A DNA stretch of 64,000 nucleotides from Thiohalobacter thiocyanaticus (lineage in GTDB: Bacteria; Pseudomonadota; Gammaproteobacteria; Thiohalobacterales; Thiohalobacteraceae): assembly GCF_003932505.1 (NCBI RefSeq), contig NZ_QZMU01000001.1:1736001-1800000 (forward strand). Direction: 5' to 3'. Both the position numbers and the translations under genes were made by a program. The notes beneath the pieces were generated by a model. The model had not been told where the DNA came from. It made no database searches and saw only the letters and a program-made list of their open reading frames with translations. Below are positions 53,511 through 62,327 of this stretch, piece after piece. Position 1 is the first letter of the stretch. Each line of letters begins with the position of its first letter.

Positions 53511-54929
53511 CTAGGCGGTGGCAGTTTTGTTTGATTTTTCTAGTTCCATATCTGGCTTGCACCAGCCACGAACATCGATCTTGCCGGTGACGGTAGCGGA
53601 GATAAGTGCGACGCGGTGCTCCGTCATCAATTCTATCGCCCGCGTGGCAGCCGCTATCGTTTCATCAATCTTATTCAGCTTTTTGTGGATGTCAGCGAGT
53701 ATTTCTTTTTGCTCATCAAGTGAAGGGAGAGGAATTTCCAGATTATTCATATCCCCGAGAGATAATGCAGGCTGCGCAGTTGCATTAACGATAAGATCCA
53801 TAGCACCGCGTTCTTTGAGATACCCAAGGACAAAACAGAGATATTCATTATTTATTATGCCTTTTGCCACAGTTAGCTTTAATGAGTTACCTGAAACAAC
53901 GGCCTGCTTACTCAAACTCGGAAGAATAGACGCTTTTCCAAATTGCGCTCCAATCTTCGCAATAATTATGTCTCCACCCTTTGTTTCACTTCTGTTAATA
54001 GTCAAAAAGTGATCAAATGAAATCGTTTTTAGTGCACCTTCACGCAGTATGCCTTGCGTTGCAAAATTACTCTCAATGACGTAAACATCACCATCATCAA
54101 TAAAGTGTTCTCCCTTTAAGTTACTACCAAACGGCCCATCGACAAAGGCGTTCTTTCTCATGCTTTTTGCATGCTTTATACGCGAGACGCTCCAATGCGC
54201 AGGCACTTCACCCAGCCATTCCACACCGGAATTCTTCATCGGCGCATCGGGATTGAGGCCCTTGGTGACGGCATGAGAGATCACCGCCTGGCGCTTTTCC
54301 TTGAGCAGCTCGATCAGCCGCTCCTGTTTGGCGATGAGTCGGTCGATTTTGGTGGTTTCGTGATCGAGAAATGAAGCAATACCATTCTGCTCTTCGGTTG
54401 GCGGAAAAGAAAAATACTCAGACAGGTACTGGTTTGAATCTAGATTCTGTATACCTGTTGCTTGCTTTATGGATGGGTAATTCACGCGTCCCGAGTACAG
54501 ATAATGGAAAACATATTTAAGAAAAATTGGGTTATAGCCAGGCGCTGGCGACATTCTGGCAACGAAATTAGATGTAACCGCTGGCAATGGTTTTTCATGT
54601 ATAACAACAGCACCAACCAGCTGCTTATCGCCGCCCCCGGATTTTTCGATAAGAAGATCACCTGACTTAAGAAGGCGCCCCCGCCGTTCATTAAGGGTAA
54701 TAGACCGCATAGTATAATCATCTACATTCACGCGGGCTCCGATACGATCGAAGTCAGCGACGCGGATTACTGCAATATCATTTATGCCGTCCGGCTCGGA
54801 GCCCCATACCCCATTTACGCAGCCTTCAACTGCGCGCTTCAACTGATGAACTCTCCAATGCGACGGCACCTTTCCAAGCCATGGGACATTCGAGTCAACC
54901 AGTTCTAGATACGGTCGATGCTTACCCAT
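53511..54929 (-). CDS. hsdS: Type I restriction-modification specificity subunit HsdS
   Basis: 472 aa with two target-recognition domains, each followed by a helical spacer (FLDHETTKIDRLIAKQERLIELLKEKRQAVISHAVTKGL; second LDEQKEILADIHKKLNKIDETI). The recognition halves are AT-rich, as usual for rapidly changing DNA-contact domains. Its ATG overlaps the hsdM stop (TGATG at 54927-54931), so HsdM and HsdS are coupled. Sequence specificity cannot be inferred. Confidence 0.95.
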   Translation of the reverse strand: MGKHRPYLELVDSNVPWLGKVPSHWRVHQLKRAVEGCVNGVWGSEPDGINDIAVIRVADFDRIGARVNVDDYTMRSITLNERRGRLLKSGDLLIEKSGGGDKQLVGAVVIHEKPLPAVTSNFVARMSPAPGYNPIFLKYVFHYLYSGRVNYPSIKQATGIQNLDSNQYLSEYFSFPPTEEQNGIASFLDHETTKIDRLIAKQERLIELLKEKRQAVISHAVTKGLNPDAPMKNSGVEWLGEVPAHWSVSRIKHAKSMRKNAFVDGPFGSNLKGEHFIDDGDVYVIESNFATQGILREGALKTISFDHFLTINRSETKGGDIIIAKIGAQFGKASILPSLSKQAVVSGNSLKLTVAKGIINNEYLCFVLGYLKERGAMDLIVNATAQPALSLGDMNNLEIPLPSLDEQKEILADIHKKLNKIDETIAAATRAIELMTEHRVALISATVTGKIDVRGWCKPDMELEKSNKTATA

Positions 54930-56895
54930 CAGGCGTGCACCTCTGAAAGCAGTTTCACGATCTCCTGACTCACCTTATCCAGGTCCGTATCGATCTCCTC
55001 CAGCGGGCGCGGCGGGACATACTTGTAGAAATGGCGATTGAATGGGATCTCGTAGCCGACAATGCCGACCTGCCCATCCCGCTCGTCTTTCTTGGCCTCA
55101 TCAATCCAGGCATTGGGCACATGCGGAAGCACTTCGCGCTGGAAGTATTCCTGAATATCCTCGCTCAGCGGCACATTCTCATAATCTCGCAGATCCGGAT
55201 CGGGCTCGGGCTGGCCTTTGGCTTTGCAGATCTCGGCGTCCTTATCGTGCTCGCCCAGGTGCTTCTGCAACAGCTTGAAGGCGGGGGCGGGCAGCTTCTC
55301 TCCGCCCATGTGGACCTTGAGCCACTTCTTGAAGGTGGTACGCGATCGAACCTTCTCCTCCTCGAACCGGGGCAGCGCATCCAGAATGCCCTGTTGCAGG
55401 GACTCGTCCAGCTTGGCCCACCCCTTGTCGGCCTGTAAGGCGGCCAGCCGGATCTCGTCCTTGGGGTAGAAGGCGAGCTGGAGCGGGCGCTCGACGGTGA
55501 TACGGCGGTAGCCGAAATCGGTCGTCTTGAAGATCTTGCAGGTCTCGCTGGCCTTGAAGTCGCCGTATTGCCTGACGATGGCGTCGATGCTGTCCTCGGT
55601 GAGGTACTTGCGCTTGGAACCCAGCGATTTTCGCATCTTCTCGCCCATATCCGTGGCGTTGATGAGCTGGACCTTGCCCAGGCGCTCGGGGATCTTATTG
55701 TTGGACAGGATCCACACGTAGGTGGCGATGCCGGTGTTGTAGAACATGTCCGTGGGCAGGGCGACGATGGCCTCCAGCAGGTCGTGCTCCAGGATGTAGC
55801 GCCGGATCTCGGACTCGCCGGAACCGGCCCCGCCGGTGAACAGCGGCGAGCCGTTGAGGATGATGCCGATGCGGGAGCCGCCTTCCTTGGAATCACGCAT
55901 CTTGCTCATCAGGTGCATCAGGAACAGCAGGGAGCCGTCAGAGACCCGGGGCAGGCCCGGACCGAAGCGCCCGGCGAAGCCCTTGTTCTTGTGCTCGTCC
56001 TGGACCTGCTTCTGGACCTTCTTCCAGTCCACGCCGAAGGGCGGATTGGAGAGCATGAAGTCAAACGGCTGCCCGGTGAGCTGGTCGTCGGATAGGGTAT
56101 TGCCCAGCTTGATGTTCTGGATCTCATGGCCCTTGACGAGCATGTCGCCCTTGCAGATGGCGTAGGACTCGGGGTTGAGCTCCTGGCCGAAGACGGTGAC
56201 GCGGGCCTGCTCGGAGATGGAGTGGATGTACTCCTCCCCCTCGGAAAGGAAGCCGCCGGTTCCGGCAGTGGGGTCGTAGACGGTGACGATTTTGCCCGGG
56301 GCGATCTTCTCCTGCTGGCTGGTGAACAGCAGGGCCGTGGTCAGGTGGACGATGTCCCGGGGCGTGAAGTGCTCACCGGCAGTCTCGTTGGAGGACTCCG
56401 CGAAGCGGCGGATCAGCTCCTCGAACACCAGGCCCATGTGGTAGTTGTTGAGGGACTTGGGGCTGAGGTCCATGCTGGCGAACTTCTGCACCACCAGGTA
56501 GAGCAGGTTGGCTTCGTCCAGCTTCTCCAGGGAAGCCGAAGAAGCCGAAATGCTCGAAAATATCCCGCGGCCTCCGGGCTGAAGCTGCGGATGTAGGTGT
56601 CCAGGTTGTCCAGGATCTGGGTCTCGCCCAGGGCGGACAGGTCCATGGGCGAGGTGTTGTAGAAGGGAAGCCCGGCGGCCTTCTTCAGAAAGCCGTCCAG
56701 CGCCAGGTTCGAGTCCTTGCGCTTGTCGTACTCCTTGAGCACCTTGGCCTTGGTCGGCGCCAGGACGCACTCCAGGCGGCGCAGCAGAGTGAACGGCAGG
56801 ATGATGCGGCCGTACTGGGACTGCTTGAAATCGCCCCGGAGCAGGTCGGCGACGGACCAGATGAAGGCGGCGGTGGAGGAGAAGTTCTCAGTCAT
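54929..56895 (-). CDS. hsdM: Type I modification methyltransferase HsdM, two frame breaks in the N-terminal part
   Basis: Adenine-N6 methyltransferase. From ATG 56895 the N-terminal domain reads [25 protein letters not shown] to IRSFSPEA, then changes frame near 56568-56573 into [12 protein letters not shown] and again near 56528-56533 into [17 protein letters not shown], and continues intact to the end. The catalytic parts lie in the intact frame: [10 protein letters not shown] and NPPFG. Either two sequencing indels or a truncated, possibly phase-variable, gene. A functional HsdM is required for the host to survive HsdR, so errors are likely. Confidence 0.88.
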
Positions 56896-57174
56896 GGGAA
56901 GTTACCAGTCGAGGATTTTATTCTTTTAAGCCAGAAGGTTAGGGAAAAATTATGACGCAACAGACTGGCTGGTATCAATGAATCCGTAACGATTTGTCAC
57001 ATACCCAATTTCTCTAATTGAAACAACACTGTGACAGTCTGACATATCTGAAAGGGTATTTCCTTACCCAGAAAGATGGCTGATCAATCTTGATTAATAT
57101 CAAGATTCACTATGCAGGCATCACACACAAGCTACTGTTTATAAATAAATAATATGGGATTTTACTGTTGGGTT
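56896..57174. promoter_or_regulatory. AT-rich control region upstream of hsdM
   Basis: 279 bp without a gene. A 9-bp-arm palindrome AATCTTGAT-TAAT-ATCAAGATT (57086-57107) and GTCAC/GTGAC half-sites are the only structures; they may be operators for hsdM. No promoter stands out. Confidence 0.4.
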
Positions 57175-57759
57175 TTACTTGAATAATTCATCCAACCCTA
57201 ACTGCCCGTGCCGGTCCGGGATCTTTTGAAGAACTGCCGCTATTTCACCTGCCTCGAGGTAGTCCATATCTTTCAGCTCCCTCGCTAGTGCACACACCAT
57301 CTCCCATATTTGAGGACGCCCTAGAAGAGACCGCGTTTCTCTCCGAAGCTTGTCCAGGTACCGGGCCGGGAGTGGCTTTGGGATGGAGGTATATCGGGAC
57401 ATCTCTGTCTGAATGTCCTGCAACCGCAGGTAGAGTCTCTGGGCGGTCAGCAGATCCGATCTTGCTCCCAGCGAGCGAAGTGGGGTATTCAGCAGTTTCG
57501 CTTCAGACAGGGGACCAGCAAGCAGTATGCGGATCTCACCCTCGTACTTCTTCAATGTTTCCAGCCAGGCCACCCGGATACTCCCGGGGCTTGGATCAGG
57601 GAGCTCACGTTTCAATCTGGGTTGGTACTTCATCAGTCCATCTCCTGGCGCCTCGAGCGATACCGCCACCTCTGTAACCGCATAGCCATGGTAGAGAGCC
57701 ACGATAGCATGCGCAGCCTCATGGTAGGCCGTGAGCTCGATATGGATGTCATCGCTCAT
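57175..57759 (-). CDS. M41/FtsH-like putative metallopeptidase without AAA domain
   Basis: 194 aa. HEAAH at residues 13-17 (TAYHEAAHAIVALYHG) matches the FtsH motif AYHEAGHA, and GARSDLLTAQRLYLR resembles the downstream region that gives the Asp zinc ligand. It has no ATPase or membrane part. ATG 57759 follows AGGGGAG. The four phased dyad sites at 57817-57942 lie directly upstream. Role unknown; a protease acting on phage or plasmid repressors is a guess. Confidence 0.7.
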   Translation of the reverse strand: MSDDIHIELTAYHEAAHAIVALYHGYAVTEVAVSLEAPGDGLMKYQPRLKRELPDPSPGSIRVAWLETLKKYEGEIRILLAGPLSEAKLLNTPLRSLGARSDLLTAQRLYLRLQDIQTEMSRYTSIPKPLPARYLDKLRRETRSLLGRPQIWEMVCALARELKDMDYLEAGEIAAVLQKIPDRHGQLGLDELFK

Positions 57760-57816
57760 GCTGCTCCCCTGTGACCACCCAGCCGGCAATACCCACATGG
57801 TAGATATCTAGAAAGG

Positions 57817-57942
57817 TACACGGTATTCGTGTCAAGGATTTGCTCAATACCGGCCAGACTGGCACGCCATGCGTGTCAACTGACCAGCTGCATATTGGCC
57901 ATTTACACGGAATGCGTGCCAGTTTGACACGCATTCCGTGTC
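57817..57942. promoter_or_regulatory. Four phased dyad sites, iteron- or operator-like
   Basis: Copies of the pattern NRCACG-N5-CGTGYC at 57817-57833, 57861-57877, 57904-57920 and 57926-57942; centre spacings are 44, 43 and 22 bp, all close to whole helical turns. Sites 1 and 4 are also followed by the direct repeat TCAAGGATTT. They sit between the M41-like gene and the winged-helix gene. Confidence 0.7.
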
Positions 57943-58331
57943 AAGGATTTTTCCAGTCGTTGGGAGGCGTCTTCCTCGGAGCGATGTCCAATTTTCCATC
58001 GCATTCATCTATGCCTTCCCATGTAAGGGCATACAGCGACGCCTTGTTTTTTCCGCCCTGCCTTGAAACCACAATGAAACCGGTATCTTTCAACTCTCTG
58101 ATAGCCTTGCCCAGGGTAACTCTGGAGAGCCAGCCTCGCTTCTGCATTATTGCCCAAGCTGCACAAAGGTCACCGTTGTTCGAGCCACGATACTGATAAG
58201 ACAGATCCACCAGTAGTGACAGCCTTGGGTGATAGCCGCGTGAACTGCTCACTTCCGAGCAGGTAGTGTGGCAGCCTGGTGAATGGCGGACTTCCGCCCC
58301 TCCCCTTGTGCTTTCGGCGGTTGTAAGCCAT
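57941..58331 (-). CDS. Winged-helix island protein, one frame break
   Basis: About 130 aa when read through a one-base change near 58213-58222: MAYNRRKHKGRGG, PPFTRLPHYLLGSEQFTRLS, then LLVDLSYQYRGSNNGDL, RGWLSRVTLGKAIRELKDTGFI and LYALTWEGIDECDGKLD. This matches a family common in P4-like islands with a winged-helix fold, sometimes linked to replication or control. Its 3' end abuts the phased dyad sites, which are a natural target. The continuous 155-codon frame starts in a non-homologous region and is not preferred. Confidence 0.65.
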
Positions 58332-58341
58332 GCAGGCGTTC

Positions 58342-58536
58342 TCAGTCGGTTTTCCGACTTTGCTTGACCTGCTGGGTCAGCCAATCCTCGATCTCGCTCT
58401 CCAGCCAACCTACCGCCCTGGCTCCCAGGCTGATTGGCTTTGGGAAGGTACCCTCATTGACCCGGAGGTAGATCGTGCTACGGGACAGGCCGGTCCGGGC
58501 CTTGACTACTGGAAGTCTCAGAACTGCATTCGCCAT
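58342..58536 (-). CDS. AlpA-family excisionase/regulator
   Basis: 64 aa with an excisionase-type MerR-like helix-turn-helix: LRLPVVKARTGLSRSTIYLRVNEGTFPKPISLGARAVGWLESEIEDWL. AlpA proteins direct excision by P4-type integrases and regulate them. GAAGAGGTG precedes the ATG at 58536. Confidence 0.92.
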   Translation of the reverse strand: MANAVLRLPVVKARTGLSRSTIYLRVNEGTFPKPISLGARAVGWLESEIEDWLTQQVKQSRKTD

Positions 58537-58653
58537 GTTCACACCTCTTCGGCTGTTGATGAACTATCGCGAAGCAGTTTGATGGCATGTGCATTGTCCC
58601 GTAACCCAAATAAATGGCCCGTCTGAAGGGGTGAATAATTGGGCTTTGGATTA

Positions 58654-59253
58654 TTAATCCGAGTGATATGTACGTATTGCCTCTGCGGCCAGGGCATGGA
58701 CCGCGTTCACAGGCTTGCCTGTGGCTGTTTCGAGGACAATGGCCAGCACATTGCTGAACAGTCCTTCCTTTGTGGTAGTTGGTTCTATACCTTGTGATTT
58801 CAATGCCTTAATTACAATCCTTGCTAATTCCAGCCGGGCATAATCGGTTAGTCGGCCTTTGGGATACTCGTTTGCGGCATGACCGCCTTCTGACAGGGCC
58901 GATATGATCCTGTTCAGGTATTCATGAAGGGTCGTGATTCCACCGGCCATGTTACGGTCCAGGATTAATCTCGAATTCGCATCCATTTCGTTCAGACGAT
59001 CATTCAAGATCAGGGCTGCATCGAGTGATTTTTTGAAGTTCTTCCTAACCTCACTGGGTTTGCTTTCATCTCGAAGACTGCTCATTGCCTTGTAGCTCAT
59101 TAATGCATGTTCGAGTAATGAATGAAATTCATCAGCGTCCTTCAGCTCCAGTCCCTTGGCGCTGAATTCCAGATTCAGCCTTTCCTTATCCTCACTGGAA
59201 AGCTTTACCGCTTCATAGTCAGTAACTCCTGTTGGAAACCATGGCGTTGGCAA
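58654..59253 (-). CDS. Hypothetical island protein, 199 aa
   Basis: A helical, charged cytoplasmic protein (MPTPWFPTGVTDYEAVKLSSEDKERLNLEF). I do not recognise it. It lies between the integrase and AlpA genes on the same strand, 20 bp after the integrase start side ends, and shares the moderate GC of those genes. Proteins at this position often are element-specific accessory factors. Confidence 0.6.
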   Translation of the reverse strand: MPTPWFPTGVTDYEAVKLSSEDKERLNLEFSAKGLELKDADEFHSLLEHALMSYKAMSSLRDESKPSEVRKNFKKSLDAALILNDRLNEMDANSRLILDRNMAGGITTLHEYLNRIISALSEGGHAANEYPKGRLTDYARLELARIVIKALKSQGIEPTTTKEGLFSNVLAIVLETATGKPVNAVHALAAEAIRTYHSD

Positions 59254-59272
59254 GTCAATAATCTCCCAAGTG

Positions 59273-60490
59273 TTAAGAAGCCTGAAATTCCTTACCGAAC
59301 TGACCGATTATGACTTTTCGGCCTTCCTCGATTTGGGCGTCGACGAAGTCCGCCCACCACTGCATCATTTCTCGGCGCTGCCCGGAATATTCAGCCCGGT
59401 TATATATTCCCCGGACCCCTTTCTGTTCATGTGCCAGCGCCTTTTCGATCCAGTCAGTATTGAACCCGGCTTCATGCAGGTGGGTAGAGGCTGTCCGTCG
59501 GAAGTCATGAATGACAAAGTCACGTATATCCAGATCCAGGGCGCGGATAGCTGTGTTCAAGGTTGATTTGGATATTGGCCGCTGGAGATTCCCCCGACTC
59601 GGCATGACATAGGGAGAAGTGCTCGCCAACGCCTTGAGTTCCTCGAACATCGCAAGTGCCTGGCGGGACAAGTACACGATATGAGGCTTTTCTTTTTTCA
59701 TTCGATGAGCCGGGATGCACCACTCTGCCTTCTCGAAATCTATCTCCTCCCACTTTGCCTCAATCAATTCCGATTTCCGGACCATGCATAGAATCAGCAG
59801 GTGGAGACCCAGCTTATGGGTGCGTCGCATATTGGATGTGTAAATCGCCCTCAGAAGTTTGCCCACCTCTTCCGAACTCAGTGACACATCCCGGCTTTTA
59901 GCCTGAGCGATGAAACGCGCCTCGACAGCCGCAGCCGGATTGAACGTTGCCTTCTGTCGGGCAATGGCATAAGCAAACAATCGCTTCAGCACGTTCCGGG
60001 TGAGGAGGGCAGACTGGTCTGCTCCTCGAGCTTTGATTTTGTCTGTAATCCTAAGGATGTCGGTCACAGAGACTTCCGAGAGCCGCTTGTTGCCAAGGGC
60101 CGGGATAATGTCCTTATTGACCACCCGCTTCACATTCCTGGGCTCGGCTGTGGTTTTTTCCACTACTTCTCGCAACCAGATCTGGGAGAAGGCTTCGACC
60201 GTATCTGGTTCCTTCTCAGCGGCTTTCGCCTCGCGATTAGCACGCATCGGGCTTTCACCCTTGGCCACCAGGGCGCGGCACTCTTCACGCCACTTTCGTG
60301 CGTCACCCAGGCTGAAATAGGGGTATTCGCCTAGCGTCACCTTCTCCTGACGGCCTTTCAAGCGATAGCGAAGTCGCCATACCCGCTTACCACTCGGCAT
60401 GACCTCGATGAACAAACCACCACCATCAGAAAAGGAGTGCGGCTTTTCTTTTGGTTTGAGATTACGCAGTTTTGTATCAGTCAAAGCCAT
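59273..60490 (-). CDS. int: P4-type tyrosine recombinase (integrase)
   Basis: 405 aa. N-terminal DUF4102-type arm-binding domain (MALTDTKLRNLKPKEKPHSFSDGGGLFIEV), core-binding domain, then the catalytic domain with R238, H328-x-x-R331, H354 and Tyr363. It lies 300 bp from the mnmE end, the likely attachment site, facing inward. Expected to integrate and excise the 47.0-60.8 kb island. Confidence 0.95.
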   Translation of the reverse strand: MALTDTKLRNLKPKEKPHSFSDGGGLFIEVMPSGKRVWRLRYRLKGRQEKVTLGEYPYFSLGDARKWREECRALVAKGESPMRANREAKAAEKEPDTVEAFSQIWLREVVEKTTAEPRNVKRVVNKDIIPALGNKRLSEVSVTDILRITDKIKARGADQSALLTRNVLKRLFAYAIARQKATFNPAAAVEARFIAQAKSRDVSLSSEEVGKLLRAIYTSNMRRTHKLGLHLLILCMVRKSELIEAKWEEIDFEKAEWCIPAHRMKKEKPHIVYLSRQALAMFEELKALASTSPYVMPSRGNLQRPISKSTLNTAIRALDLDIRDFVIHDFRRTASTHLHEAGFNTDWIEKALAHEQKGVRGIYNRAEYSGQRREMMQWWADFVDAQIEEGRKVIIGQFGKEFQAS

Positions 60491-60570
60491 TTCACCGCCC
60501 TCGGTGTGTTCCCTGGTTGGGTTATTTATATGATTGAATTACCTATAAATATCTGATTGAGATCGGATAT

Positions 60571-60679
60571 TGTTCCCAAGGAAAGTACGAATCCATGGGA
60601 ACAATATGTTCCCAAATACGCCAATTTGTTCCCATTAAACTGCATGACAAAACCATACATGGGAACAGGCCTGGGAACA
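60571..60679. repeat. Six GGGAACA/TGTTCCC motifs next to the integrase
   Basis: TGTTCCC at 60571, 60607 and 60627; GGGAACA at 60597, 60661 and 60673. They occupy the integrase-to-mnmE gap, with two more copies at the left end (47079-47097). Probably binding sites for integrase, excisionase or a repressor. The gap has no other gene. Confidence 0.6.
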
Positions 60680-60791
60680 ATAAACGCTGGATTCAGTGGA
60701 ATGTTATTGGACTTAGACGGACGTTATTTCTTTTGACAACAGTAGGATAAATAATTATAGCGGATGCTGCGGGATACTCTGGGAATTGATG

Positions 60792-62129
60792 TTATTTACC
60801 GATACAGAAGCTGCTGAAGATCCGCCCCAGCAGATCGTCGCTGGTGAACTCGCCCGTGATCTCACCGAGTGCTGCCTGGGCCAGGCGCAGCTCCTCGGCC
60901 AGCAGCTCGCCCGCGCGTTGGGTTTCCAGTTGCTCGCGGCCGGTTTGCAGGTGCCGGCGGGCGCGTTCGATGGCGTCCAGATGGCGGCGGCGGGCGATGA
61001 AGCCGCCGGTTTCGGCCTCGGCGTAACCCATGCAGGTCTTGAGGTGTACACGTAACTCCTCCAGGCCGGCGCCGGCGGTAGCGGACAGGTGGACTACGTT
61101 CTTCTCCGCATCCAGTGCGGGTGGTTCTCCAGTAAGATCGATCTTGTTGTAGACCAGAGTGTGCTGCAGGGTTTCGGGCAGGCGGCCGAGGATGGCCCGG
61201 TCCTCGTCGGTGAAGCCCTCGCGGGAATCAATCACCAGCAGCAGGCGGTCGGCCTGTTCGATTTCGCGCCAGGCGCGTCGCACTCCTTCCTGTTCCACCT
61301 GATCCTCGCTTTCGCGCAGGCCGGCGGTGTCGATCACATGCAGCGGCATGCCGTCGATCTGGATATGCTCGCGCAGCACATCGCGGGTGGTGCCGGCAAT
61401 CGGTGTCACGATGGCCGACTCGCGCCCGGCCAGGGCATTGAGCAGGCTGGACTTGCCGGCGTTGGGCCGGCCGGCGATGACCAGGCGCATGCCTTCGCGC
61501 AGCAGCCGGCCCTGGCGGGCGCTGGCCTGCAGGGCGTCAAACTGTCCGGTCAGGCGTTGCAGCTGGTCGGTTACCTGGGCATCGGCCAGAAAATCGATTT
61601 CCTCCTCCGGGAAGTCGATGGCGGCCTCGACATACATGCGCAGCCGGATCAGGCCTTCCACCAGTTCATGAATCCGTCCGGAGAATTCGCCTTCCAGCGA
61701 ACGCACGGCGGCGCGGGCGGCCTGGCTGGTGGCGGAATCGATCAGGTCGGCGATGGCCTCGGCCTGGGCCAGATCCAGCTTGTCGTTGAGAAAGGCGCGC
61801 TCGGAGAATTCGCCGGGCCGGGCGATACGCGCGCCCAGCTCGAGCGCGCGGCTGAGCAGCAGGTCCATTACCACCGGGCCGCCGTGACCCTGCAGTTCCA
61901 GCACATGCTCGCCGGTGAAGGAGTTCGGCGCGGGGAAATAAAGCGCGATGCCCTGGTCGATGGAGCTGCCGTCCGCGGCAGTGAAGGTGTGCAGTTCGGC
62001 CCGGCGGGCTTCGGGCACATGGCCTAACCAGTCAGTGGCGATCTGCGGCACATCCGGACCGGACAGCCGCACGATGCCGACCCCGCCGCGCCCGGCGGGG
62101 GTGGCGATGGCGGCGATGGTGTCGGTCAT
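60792..62129 (-). CDS. mnmE: tRNA modification GTPase MnmE
   Basis: 445 aa GTPase that works with MnmG on wobble uridines. G1 loop [25 protein letters not shown]-terminal FCIGK with the catalytic Cys. Its last bases, encoding FCIGK, form the attachment site of the island and have been restored exactly. Confidence 0.98.
   Translation of the reverse strand: MTDTIAAIATPAGRGGVGIVRLSGPDVPQIATDWLGHVPEARRAELHTFTAADGSSIDQGIALYFPAPNSFTGEHVLELQGHGGPVVMDLLLSRALELGARIARPGEFSERAFLNDKLDLAQAEAIADLIDSATSQAARAAVRSLEGEFSGRIHELVEGLIRLRMYVEAAIDFPEEEIDFLADAQVTDQLQRLTGQFDALQASARQGRLLREGMRLVIAGRPNAGKSSLLNALAGRESAIVTPIAGTTRDVLREHIQIDGMPLHVIDTAGLRESEDQVEQEGVRRAWREIEQADRLLLVIDSREGFTDEDRAILGRLPETLQHTLVYNKIDLTGEPPALDAEKNVVHLSATAGAGLEELRVHLKTCMGYAEAETGGFIARRRHLDAIERARRHLQTGREQLETQRAGELLAEELRLAQAALGEITGEFTSDDLLGRIFSSFCIGK
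60795..60812 (+). other. Right attachment site of the island (3' end of mnmE)
   Basis: TTTACCGATACAGAAGCT; see the left copy at 47002-47019. On the minus strand it encodes the end of MnmE, so the coding sequence is kept after insertion. Confidence 0.6.
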
Positions 62130-62151
62130 GATTGCGTGGTCTCAGCCTTTT

Positions 62152-62322
62152 TAAGAGCGCCACGGAATATACGGAAGGCACGGAATGTTTATAAATAAAA
62201 CCCTGGTACTGTCGCGCCCGGTCAAAAACACATATTGCTTCCACATCCCGGATCGGGTTACCAAACTGGGCTTTGCAATAATATTATTTTCCGTGCCTTC
62301 CGTGTATTCCGTGGCGCTCTTT
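62152..62322. repeat. Long near-perfect inverted repeat, CACGGAATACACGGAAGG type
   Basis: Arms of 33 bp (62152-62184 and 62289-62321; for example CGCCACGGAATATACGG) match with one difference and enclose about 105 bp without coding sequence. It fills the mnmE-yidC gap. Confidence 0.8.
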
Positions 62323-62327
62323 GTCCT

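Larger units (their letters stand above)
47002..60812. mobile_element. Integrative genomic island at the 3' end of mnmE, about 13.8 kb
   Basis: Bounded by the mnmE-end repeat, with a P4-type integrase at the right end, an AlpA-like excisionase, a winged-helix protein, repeated GGGAACA motifs at both ends, and cargo: type I restriction-modification, an M41-like HExxH protein and an AT-rich four-gene operon. Base composition of the left 3 kb (AT-rich) differs sharply from the GC-rich host. No conjugation genes are visible, so it is a mobilisable or satellite-like element, not a full ICE. Confidence 0.75.

Noticed and set aside
57817..57942. CRISPR array
   Set aside because: Repeats are 17-bp dyads with 22-44 bp periodicity and no Cas genes; spacers of constant length are absent.
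60733..60761. Plus-strand promoter TTGACA-17-TATAGC near the island end
   Set aside because: Good spacing, but it points into the antisense strand of mnmE and no downstream gene fits; possible by chance in an AT-rich stretch.
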